64,000 nucleotides of DNA from Stenotrophomonas sp. 169 (GTDB taxonomy: Bacteria > Pseudomonadota > Gammaproteobacteria > Xanthomonadales > Xanthomonadaceae), in contig NZ_CP061204.1 of assembly GCF_014621775.1 (NCBI RefSeq), positions 4,033,501 to 4,097,500 of the forward strand. Reading direction: 5' to 3'. Shown piece by piece: positions 54,814 to 64,000 of this stretch; within the stretch, counting starts at the first letter, position 1; each line of letters begins with the position of its first letter. The position numbers and the translations under genes are program-made. The notes under the pieces are model-generated. The model was not told where the DNA came from. It did no database searches and saw nothing but the letters and a program-made list of their open reading frames with translations.

Positions 54814-55713
54814 ATGAGCGAGATTCGCAAGCTTCCGGCATCCGCCGGTGCGGAATGGCTGATGTCCGGCTTCACCCTGCTGCGCAAGGCGCCGGTGGGC
54901 TTGGGCACGCTGGGCGTGATCTGGGCGCTGGCTGCCCTGTTGGTAACGGCGCTGGCGACGATGGTGCCGGTGCTCGCGCTGCCGGCGCAGCTGGTGATGG
55001 CGCTGGCTGGCCCGTTGATTTTCGGTGGCCTGGTCTGGGCGGTACGCGAGGTCGACCAGGGTCGGCCGGCGCTGCCCGCGCACCTGCTGCAGGGCCTGCA
55101 CGAGGGTCGCGCGCCGCAGCTGCTGGTGTCGCTGCTGCCCCAGCTGGTGGCCGGGCTGGTGCTCGGCATCCTGCTGCTGCTGCTCATCGGCAGCTCGGGG
55201 CTGGGCCAGCTGAGCGAGGTGATGACCAAGCTCAACGAGCTCAGCCAGTCCGGCGGCCAGCCGAGTCCGGCGGAAATGGAGGCCTTGGCCGCCAGCCTGC
55301 CGGCGGGGAGGATCCTGCTGTGGCTGCTGTGCGTGCTGGTGGTGTTCATCGGCGTCGCATTGGCCCTGTTCACGCTGTCGCCGCAGGTGATGTTCGAGCA
55401 CCGCAACGGTCTGCAGGCACTGCGCCTGAGCCTGCGCGCCTGCGCGCACAACCTGCTGCCGATGCTGGTGTTCTTCCTGCTCGCCTTCGTGGCGGTGTTC
55501 GCCGTGTATTTCCTGGTGATGATCGTGGCGATGATCGCCCAGCTGGTCGGCGGCGCGATGCTGGCGCTGTTCGCAGCCCAGCTGCTGCTGATGGGCGTGG
55601 TGATGCCGGTGTTCGCCGGTGCCGTCTACAGCGCGTGGAAGCAGATGTTCGGGACGGAAGGCGAGCCGCCGGCGTTGCCCGACAGCGGCCCCACCAACGT
55701 ATTCCACGCCTGA
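54814..55713 (+). CDS. BPSS1780-type integral membrane protein
   Basis: A 299-residue inner-membrane protein with about six hydrophobic segments, for example LGTLGVIWALAALLVTALAT, LLVSLLPQLVAGLVLGILLL and MLVFFLLAFVAVFAVYFLVM. The N-terminus (RKLPASAGAEWLMSGFTLLR) and the central SPQVMFEHRNGLQALRLSLR block fit the BPSS1780 family, whose role is unknown. It starts 51 nt after the amidotransferase gene and converges on tatC across a pair of palindromic repeats. Confidence 0.75.
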   Translation: MSEIRKLPASAGAEWLMSGFTLLRKAPVGLGTLGVIWALAALLVTALATMVPVLALPAQLVMALAGPLIFGGLVWAVREVDQGRPALPAHLLQGLHEGRAPQLLVSLLPQLVAGLVLGILLLLLIGSSGLGQLSEVMTKLNELSQSGGQPSPAEMEALAASLPAGRILLWLLCVLVVFIGVALALFTLSPQVMFEHRNGLQALRLSLRACAHNLLPMLVFFLLAFVAVFAVYFLVMIVAMIAQLVGGAMLALFAAQLLLMGVVMPVFAGAVYSAWKQMFGTEGEPPALPDSGPTNVFHA

Positions 55714-55743
55714 TATCCCATTGCTGGATTTGATGGACCGTGC

Positions 55744-55806
55744 GCTCGCCGAGCGTGGCTCGGCGCTACACCTGCCCGGTAGCGCCGCGCCACGTCCGGC
55801 GGGCGC
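55744..55806. repeat. Inverted pair of GTAG (SMAG-type) repeats
   Basis: One copy lies on the minus strand (55744-55769, identical over 26 bp to the copy at 10731-10756) and a slightly diverged copy on the plus strand (55779-55806, GTAGCGCCGCGCCACG). The two GTAG heads face each other across 9 nt, so the pair can fold into a long cruciform. It fills the gap between the convergent membrane-protein and tatC genes, where it could act as a transcription end point. Confidence 0.8.
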
Positions 55807-55812
55807 AGCGGA

Positions 55813-56559
55813 TCAGTTGCTGGTCTGCTTGGTGCTGGACGGTACCAGCCATCGCGACGCATGGATGCCCAGCTCGTAGAGCAGGCACATCGGAATCGCC
55901 AGCATCAGCTGCGACACCACGTCGGGGGGAGTCAGGATGGCGGCCAGGACGAAGATGCCAACCACCGCATAGCCGCGGCCTTCCTTGAACTGCGCCGGGC
56001 TCACCCATCCCAGCAACACCAGGATCACCATCGCCACCGGCAGTTCGAAGCTGCCACCGAAGGCGAAGAAGATGGCCAGCACGAAATCCAGGTAGGCGTT
56101 CGCGTCCGGCGTAATGGCGATCACGTCCGGTCGGAATGTGGTGAGGAAGTGGAACACCGCCGGCAGCACGAGGAAGTAGGCGAACGCGCAACCGATGTAG
56201 AACAGCAGCACCGACGAGGCGAGGATGGGGACGGCCAGTCGTTTTTCGCGTGCGTACAGACCGGGGGCAACGAACGCCCACAGCTGATACAGCAGCCACG
56301 GCATCGCCACGAACAGGGCGACAAAGAAGGTCAGTTTCAACGGGGCGAAGAAGGCACCGGCCGGGTTGATGGCGATCATCGACTGCCCATTGGGCAGCTG
56401 GGAGATCAGCGGCTCAGCGACGTAGGTGTAGAGCGTGCGCGAGAACGGCAACAGGCCCAGCAGCACCACACCCAGCCCCAGCAGCGCCCGTACCAGACGC
56501 GCACGCAACTCCACCAGGTGTTCCACCAGCGAACTCTCGCCGAACTCATGCTCGCTCAT
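55813..56559 (-). CDS. tatC: TatC, twin-arginine translocase receptor subunit
   Basis: A 248-residue inner-membrane protein with six membrane helices. It begins with the acidic motif SLVEHLVELRARLVRALLGL and has the FVAPGLYAREKR loop that contacts signal peptides, and the FAYFLVLPAVFHFLTTF segment. TatC recognises twin-arginine signal peptides of folded proteins. It overlaps tatB by 4 nt (ATGA). Confidence 0.97.
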   Translation of the reverse strand: MSEHEFGESSLVEHLVELRARLVRALLGLGVVLLGLLPFSRTLYTYVAEPLISQLPNGQSMIAINPAGAFFAPLKLTFFVALFVAMPWLLYQLWAFVAPGLYAREKRLAVPILASSVLLFYIGCAFAYFLVLPAVFHFLTTFRPDVIAITPDANAYLDFVLAIFFAFGGSFELPVAMVILVLLGWVSPAQFKEGRGYAVVGIFVLAAILTPPDVVSQLMLAIPMCLLYELGIHASRWLVPSSTKQTSN

Positions 56560-57053
56560 GGCGTGCTCTCCGGACGTCGTGCATCACCGGTAACGTCGTT
56601 GGGATCGGGGCGGGCAGGCGAGGCGACGGCGGGCCCATCGGTCACCCGGGCCGGATCAGGATTGATCGCAGCGTCCGCCTCCGGCATCGCCGGAGGTACG
56701 GATTGCGCAGCCGTACTCAAGGTTTCACTCAGCTTCTCGGTGCTGTGGATCTCGTCGGCGAGCGTGCGGCCCTGCGCATCCACGTCCTGCACGTGTCGGC
56801 GTGCAGCTTCGCCACTGGCACGCAGCTCGCTCTCGGTATCCTGCATCGACTGGCGCACGTCCTGCATCTGCCGCTTGATGTCTTCAGCCTGCAGCTCGCG
56901 CTCGAGCTCCTGCTTCACCGAATCCCACTGATTGCGCGCACGGCGCACCCACAGCCCGGCAAAACGCGCCGCTTTCGGCAACCGCTCGGGGCCAAGCACC
57001 ACCAATGCCACGATCGCAATGACCAGCAGCTCGCTGAAACCAATATCAAACAC
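56556..57053 (-). CDS. tatB: TatB, twin-arginine translocase subunit
   Basis: A 165-residue protein with the TatB N-terminus MFDIGFSELLVIAIVALVVL followed by GPERLP, an amphipathic helix and a long hydrophilic, Pro/Asp-rich tail. GPERLP distinguishes TatB from TatA. It forms the receptor complex with TatC. Confidence 0.95.
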   Translation of the reverse strand: MFDIGFSELLVIAIVALVVLGPERLPKAARFAGLWVRRARNQWDSVKQELERELQAEDIKRQMQDVRQSMQDTESELRASGEAARRHVQDVDAQGRTLADEIHSTEKLSETLSTAAQSVPPAMPEADAAINPDPARVTDGPAVASPARPDPNDVTGDARRPESTP

Positions 57054-57068
57054 CGCTCCGCCTCCGGA

Positions 57069-57299
57069 TCAACGCGGGTCGCGGTCGCGCTCGTCCTGCA
57101 CTGTGCTGCTGCGCGAGGCATCCTGACGCGACTCATCACCCAGCTGCGCGCCGGGCTTGTCTTCGTCGCGCATGCCCTTCTTGAATTCCTTGACCGCCGA
57201 GCCGAGGTCCTTGGCGCCGCTGGTCAGCCGTTTGGTGCCAAACACCAACAGGACCACGGCCAGCACGATCAACCAGTGCCAAATGCTGAAACTGCCCAT
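57069..57299 (-). CDS. tatA: TatA, twin-arginine translocase pore subunit
   Basis: A 76-residue protein with one N-terminal membrane helix ([20 protein letters not shown]), the FGTKRL hinge, an amphipathic helix ([16 protein letters not shown]) and a charged tail. It starts the tatABC operon, 15 nt before tatB. Confidence 0.95.
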   Translation of the reverse strand: MGSFSIWHWLIVLAVVLLVFGTKRLTSGAKDLGSAVKEFKKGMRDEDKPGAQLGDESRQDASRSSTVQDERDRDPR

Positions 57300-57343
57300 G
57301 ACATGCTCGCAATTGTTTTTCAGTAATCAGGACCCCGAGCATA

Positions 57344-57368
57344 GCGCACCGACCGGGGGCCGGTGCGC
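57344..57368 (-). other. Strong hairpin between the SYLF gene and tatA
   Basis: An inverted repeat with arms GCGCACCG (57344-57351) and CGGTGCGC (57361-57368) lies 10 nt downstream of the SYLF-protein stop codon on the minus strand. It lacks a following T-run, so it may only partly separate that gene from tatABC. Confidence 0.45.
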
Positions 57369-57378
57369 ATGCTGGAAG

Positions 57379-58272
57379 TCAGTTGCCGTCGAGCGACTCC
57401 GTACGGATCTCGCCTTCGGTCACCGGCTGGAAGCCCTGCTGCGGCGGCGGCGCGGCAGGAACGTTCTGCATCGGCACGGTGGTCGCTTCCGCCGCTGGCG
57501 GTGGCGTTACCTGGGGTGCGGTCTGCACCGCCGGTGCGGCACTGCGCGGTGCGGGCGGAGTCGCACTGGTGCCGCGGTTGTTGCGTGCTGAATAGGTCGC
57601 TTCTTCAAGGCGATCCCTGAATGCCACCACGTCCATCGAAGGCGCGCCGGCAGCACGCCCTTCGAAGATCATCCGCGGCGTCGTGCCACTGCCGTAGGCG
57701 TCAAGGTTGGCAGCATCGTCGATCTGCAGGACCGCACCGTCCAACGCGACGCCGGCGAACAGACCGCGCGCACGCGACCACGACCAGATCTCTGCCTTCA
57801 GCTGACCATCGGTCGCGGCGGCCGCATTGCGGCCCACCGGACCGGCCGCGATTCCGGCGTCGGCACCAAGGGTAAACTTGCCATTGACCAGATTCTCCAG
57901 GCTGCGGTCGTTGCGGAACACAAGCACCACGTCAGACGACTGCACACCTGCCTGGAAGCCGATGCTGCCGCCGGTCAGTTTGATGAAGACCGGATTGGAC
58001 CAGCTGCCATCCGGCGATTTGACCGACATCAGGCCATGGCCGCGACGACCACCGATCACCAGACCCGCCTTGATGGTGTCAGGAATGACGATGACCGCGC
58101 GGCCCTCATCCAGGAGCTTGTCCGGGATGCCCTGCTCGGGCATGCCCTGGATCTCGGCCAGCACGCGCACCGCGTTGCGGGCACGCTGGTCTTCCTGGGG
58201 TCCGGCCAGCGCAGCCTGGCTGGTCAACAGCAGGCCGGCGGTCACCAGCAGAGTAAGGCGAAAACGAGGCAT
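57379..58272 (-). CDS. SYLF-domain lipid-binding protein
   Basis: A 297-residue exported protein with a signal peptide (LTLLVTAGLLLTSQAALA). The SYLF (Ysc84/DUF2-like) domain covers about 45-225, with the characteristic blocks IVIPDTIKAGLVIGGRRGHG, GGSIGFQAGVQSSDVVLVFR and TLGADAGIAAGPVGR. SYLF domains bind phosphoinositides or other lipids; the bacterial role is unclear. The C-terminal 70 residues are Pro/Ala-rich and probably disordered. Confidence 0.88.
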   Translation of the reverse strand: MPRFRLTLLVTAGLLLTSQAALAGPQEDQRARNAVRVLAEIQGMPEQGIPDKLLDEGRAVIVIPDTIKAGLVIGGRRGHGLMSVKSPDGSWSNPVFIKLTGGSIGFQAGVQSSDVVLVFRNDRSLENLVNGKFTLGADAGIAAGPVGRNAAAATDGQLKAEIWSWSRARGLFAGVALDGAVLQIDDAANLDAYGSGTTPRMIFEGRAAGAPSMDVVAFRDRLEEATYSARNNRGTSATPPAPRSAAPAVQTAPQVTPPPAAEATTVPMQNVPAAPPPQQGFQPVTEGEIRTESLDGN

Positions 58273-58435
58273 GTCGGACTCCGTATCAGTTCACGAAGAA
58301 GATATAGCAAGTTGTTGAAACTAGGCGCCCGGAAATGAATCTGTTCTGAGCAGGGTCGGTCTCCGATTCAGCTCGTTGATTGCAGTCCGAGAGCAGTCTC
58401 ATCCCTCCCGCAGACCGTATAGGCGACAATAGCTG

Positions 58436-59398
58436 ATGCTCGACGCTCCCGATTCCGCCGTGCTTGCGGTCAACCTAGGCACCCCCGAAGCGCCCACCGC
58501 GCCTGCGGTCCGGCGTTACCTCGCTGAATTCCTGTCAGACCGACGCGTGGTCGCGATCCCGGGCATTTTCTGGAAGCCCTTGCTGTACGGGGTCATCCTT
58601 CCCTTGCGCGGCCCCCGTTCGGCGGAAAAATATGCACAGGTCTGGCTGAAAGACGGCTCCCCGCTGATGGTGCACACGCGAAACCTCGCGCTCTCCATGC
58701 AGCAGCTGATGCCGGGGCGCCGCGTTCGGCATGCGATGCGCTATGGGTCCCCTGCGCTGGGTGCTGAACTGGACGCCGCCAAGGCAGCCGGTATCCGCCG
58801 TGTGACCGTCCTTCCGTTGTACCCGCAGTATTCGACCACCACCACGGCCTCGGTCGAGGACCTGGTGGACGCATGGCGCCGCCGCAATCCGGACGTGCAG
58901 GTCACGCTGATCAAGGAGTATCCGGTCCACCCCGCGTGGGTGGCTGCGGTAGCCGGGTCCATCCGTCAGTGGTGGCAGCAGAACGGGCGTGGGCAGATGC
59001 TGATGTTCTCGTTCCATGGCATCCCGCAACGCGTCGCCAATGCGGGGGATCCGTATCCCCGTCAGTGCGAGGCAAGCGCGGCCGCCATCGCCGAGGCGCT
59101 GGGCTTGTCTGCAGACGAATGGCAGATGGGCTATCAGTCGCGGTTCGGCAGCGAAAAATGGCTGCAGCCGTATGCCGAACCGAGCCTGTGGGCGCTCGCC
59201 GAGCGTGGCGTGAAACAGATCGACGTCGTCTGCCCGGGCTTCGCCACCGATTGCCTGGAGACGCTGGAGGAAGTGGCGCTGGGATTCGGCCGTACCTTGG
59301 CCGAACGTGGCGCCGAGATGCGCTACATTCCCTGCCTCAACGATGACCCCGCGCACGCTGCGGCCTTGGCAGAGCTGGCGGAGGACACCTTGCGGTGA
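58436..59398 (+). CDS. hemH: Ferrochelatase
   Basis: A 320-residue ferrochelatase, which inserts Fe2+ into protoporphyrin IX in the last step of haem synthesis. It has the N-terminal [10 protein letters not shown] motif, the metal-binding H194 in FSFHGIPQR, the [13 protein letters not shown] block and the C-terminal [16 protein letters not shown] motif. Its stop codon overlaps the start of the downstream hydrolase as GTGA. Confidence 0.95.
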   Translation: MLDAPDSAVLAVNLGTPEAPTAPAVRRYLAEFLSDRRVVAIPGIFWKPLLYGVILPLRGPRSAEKYAQVWLKDGSPLMVHTRNLALSMQQLMPGRRVRHAMRYGSPALGAELDAAKAAGIRRVTVLPLYPQYSTTTTASVEDLVDAWRRRNPDVQVTLIKEYPVHPAWVAAVAGSIRQWWQQNGRGQMLMFSFHGIPQRVANAGDPYPRQCEASAAAIAEALGLSADEWQMGYQSRFGSEKWLQPYAEPSLWALAERGVKQIDVVCPGFATDCLETLEEVALGFGRTLAERGAEMRYIPCLNDDPAHAAALAELAEDTLR

Positions 59399-60234
59399 GC
59401 CTGGAGCCGTTTACCCTCGACCTTGGCGGTCAGACGGCGAGCGGCCTGCGTCGAACGGGCGAGGGGACGCGCGTACTGGCGCTGCATGGCTGGCTGGACA
59501 ATGCGGCCAGCTTCGTCCCGCTGCTTGATCATCTGCCAGGACGGGACATTGCCCTTCTGGACCTGCCCGGACACGGGCACAGCAGCCACCTGCCCCAGGG
59601 TGCCAGCTACACCACACCGGCGGCGATCTGCCATGTGCTGGATGTGGCCGATGCGTTGGGCTGGGACACGTTTACGCTGCTCGGTCACTCCATGGGGGCC
59701 GGGATCGCGAGCCTCACGGCAGCCGTTTCCGAGCGCGTCGAGCGACTGATTGCGATCGAGGCGCTGGGTGGCCTGCGCGGACCGGAGGAAGAAACCGCCC
59801 AACGGCTGCGCGATCACGTCCAGGCCAGTCGCCATGGCAGCGGCCGCCCACTCCGCGTGTTTCCCACGATGGCGGCCCCCATCCGCGCCCGGATGATGGC
59901 CAACCAGCTGAGCGAAGCCAACGCCCGCCTTCTGGTGGAACGGGGCGTACGCGAGGTGCCGGGGGGCTATAGCTGGCGCAGTGATCAGCGCTTGATGCTG
60001 CCGACCGCGCTACGACTTACCGAAGGCCAGATCGACAACCTGCTGCAGGCGATTGCCTGCCCCGTGCAGGTGATCTATGCCACGCCGGCGCAATCCTATT
60101 ATCCAGAGCCTCTGCGCAGTGAGCGACTGAAGCACCTGCGGCAAGGCCAACTGGCCCTGCTGCCCGGCACGCATCACGTGCACATGGAGCGACCGGCGGA
60201 TGTCGCCGCGATCATCTCCGCCTTCCTGGGTTGA
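59395..60234 (+). CDS. Alpha/beta hydrolase coupled to hemH
   Basis: A 279-residue alpha/beta hydrolase starting with GTG at 59395, which shares bases with the hemH stop (GTGA). It has the oxyanion motif [10 protein letters not shown], the nucleophile S99 in [12 protein letters not shown] and a C-terminal histidine cluster [10 protein letters not shown] (probably H261 or H263). The family resembles serine hydrolases such as SERHL; no substrate can be read from the sequence. Coupling to hemH suggests co-expression but does not prove a role in haem metabolism. Confidence 0.85.
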   Translation: MSLEPFTLDLGGQTASGLRRTGEGTRVLALHGWLDNAASFVPLLDHLPGRDIALLDLPGHGHSSHLPQGASYTTPAAICHVLDVADALGWDTFTLLGHSMGAGIASLTAAVSERVERLIAIEALGGLRGPEEETAQRLRDHVQASRHGSGRPLRVFPTMAAPIRARMMANQLSEANARLLVERGVREVPGGYSWRSDQRLMLPTALRLTEGQIDNLLQAIACPVQVIYATPAQSYYPEPLRSERLKHLRQGQLALLPGTHHVHMERPADVAAIISAFLG

Positions 60235-60268
60235 AGCTCCGGTTTCCGGTCGCGCCAAACCATTATGG

Positions 60269-60294
60269 GTAGCGCCGAGCCACGCTCGGCGAGC
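60269..60294 (+). repeat. GTAG (SMAG-type) palindromic repeat
   Basis: The plus-strand copy begins GTAG and has the hairpin GCCGAGC-CAC-GCTCGGC, identical over 26 bp to the copy at 10731-10756. It lies 34 nt after the hydrolase stop codon in the gap before the rrn terminator. Confidence 0.85.
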
Positions 60295-60303
60295 GCAGCG
60301 GCA

Positions 60304-60324
60304 GGCCGCTGACGGCCAGCGGCC
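60304..60324. other. Short GC-rich hairpin after the GTAG repeat
   Basis: A perfect 8-bp stem GGCCGCTG/CAGCGGCC with a 5-nt loop follows the repeat. With the repeat it could end transcription from the hydrolase gene ahead of the convergent rrn operon. No T-run is present. Confidence 0.4.
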
Positions 60325-60344
60325 GTCACTATCATTTCGCGCAT

Positions 60345-60377
60345 AAAAAAAACCCCGTTGCGTAAGCAACGGGGTTT
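60345..60377 (-). terminator. Rho-independent terminator of the rrn operon
   Basis: On the minus strand a stem of about 11 bp (AACCCCGTTGC with GCAACGGGGTT, 4-nt loop) is followed by a run of eight T, directly downstream of the 5S gene. It is the clear 3' end of the ribosomal RNA operon. Confidence 0.92.
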
Positions 60378-60388
60378 CGGGGTATAAA

Positions 60389-60503
60389 CCCTGGCGATGA
60401 CCTACTCTCGCATGGCTTGAGCCACACTACCATCGGCGCAGCTACGTTTCACTTCCGAGTTCGGGATGGGATCGGGTGGTTCCATAGCGCTAATTTCACC
60501 AGG
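60389..60503 (-). rRNA. rrf: 5S ribosomal RNA
   Basis: About 115 nt. The complementary strand shows the conserved 5S blocks: terminal stem CCTGGCGA/TTTCACCAGG, GACCTACTCTCGCATGG, CACTACCATCGGCGC and TTTCACTTCCGAGTTCGGGA. The ends are estimated from the terminal stem. Confidence 0.93.
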
Positions 60504-60680
60504 GAGGCGTTTGGAGTGTCGCCGCGGGTCGTCGCATCTTTGCAGGGAGCGGGGCACGTTAGTGCCCTGCTTTACAAAGAGACGCGCCTACAGCGCCTGC
60601 CTCTCGTTTGGTCTTGTGACGTAGCGTGCACTTGGATCTATCGACATGTCATGTCGGCCAAGGCAACTTGAGGTTATATG

Positions 60681-63562
<2,882 letters not shown>

Positions 63563-63791
63563 TATAACCGCAAGTTGCCTTGGGTTACATATATGACCTG
63601 GGGGTACAAAGCCCAGATACGAACTATAACGACTCAATTAATAAGAAGACATTTAAGTCTTCCGCCTTAGCCTCACGACACGTCAAGATAGATATCTCAA
63701 ACGCTCGCTACGTCACAAGTTTTAAAAGAACATGTACCGGCCACAGTGCCGATCCATATAAATTAGTAAGTATGCTATGTCATTCAGAGAG

Positions 63792-63868
<77 letters not shown>

Positions 63869-63888
63869 AAATGCGTCGACTCAAACCA

Positions 63889-63964
63889 TGGTGGAGCCTG
63901 TCGGGATCGAACCGACGACCCCCTGCTTGCAAAGCAGGTGCTCTCCCAGCTGAGCTAAGGCCCC
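63889..63964 (-). tRNA. tRNA-Ala (anticodon TGC)
   Basis: A 76-nt tRNA that starts GGGGCCTTAGCTCAGCTGG and ends with an encoded CCA. The anticodon loop TTTGCAA gives TGC. In transcription order it precedes tRNA-Ile; the 16S gene should follow beyond the right edge of the window. Confidence 0.97.
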
Positions 63965-64000
63965 GATAATGGGACACCTCAAACCGTTTCCGGCTTGAAT

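Overview
The window is a high-GC gammaproteobacterial chromosome segment, most likely from Stenotrophomonas or a close Xanthomonadaceae relative. The pointers are palindromic repeats of the GTAG (SMAG) type known from S. maltophilia, an oleA/oleB pair, a symporter-fused hybrid kinase paired with acs, an S46 dipeptidyl-peptidase, and an rrn operon with Ile/Ala tRNAs in the spacer. Almost all of it is densely coding. I saw no transposase, integrase, prophage or CRISPR array.

Region 1 (1-4.4 kb) holds a YkgJ-type cysteine-cluster protein converging on oleB-oleA (long-chain olefin synthesis), a DUF4156 lipoprotein and a secreted halovibrin-like protein. Region 2 (4.6-16 kb) is an acetate-use module: an MHS-type MFS transporter and a DcaP-like porin diverge from acs, which is followed by a CrbR-like regulator, while the CrbS-like symporter/hybrid kinase lies further right on the other strand. 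Between regulator and kinase sit mntP behind a yybP-ykoY manganese riboswitch and an orphan 287-residue protein. Region 3 (16.2-24.5 kb) has an S46 peptidase, a degenerate small gene and tamA-tamB.

Region 4 (24.6-48.9 kb, all on the minus strand) is the centrepiece: an apparently complete type III secretion system of the SPI-1 (Inv-Mxi-Spa) type in the same gene order as Salmonella SPI-1. Read 5' to 3' it runs invF, sctC(invG), sctW(invE), sctV(invA), invB, sctN(invC), sctO(invI), sctP(invJ), sctQ(spaO), sctR, sctS, sctT, sctU, sicA, sipB, sipC, sipD, a candidate effector in the sipA position, iacP, iagB, sctD(prgH), sctF(prgI), sctI(prgJ), sctJ(prgK), sctK(orgA), sctL(orgB), and a small unknown gene in the orgC position. 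Many neighbours overlap by 1-25 nt, so translation is probably coupled. The candidate effector has ten consecutive prolines followed by a WH2-like actin-binding motif.

Region 5 (49-60.2 kb) is housekeeping: glyQ-glyS, a GspE/PilB-type ATPase overlapping a class I glutamine amidotransferase, a BPSS1780-type membrane protein, tatABC, a SYLF lipid-binding protein, and hemH coupled to an alpha/beta hydrolase. Region 6 (60.3-64 kb) is the 3' part of an rrn operon on the minus strand: tRNA-Ala, tRNA-Ile, 23S, 5S and a strong terminator. The 16S gene lies beyond the right edge.

All family assignments come from reading the sequences and from memory of the families; no database search was run.
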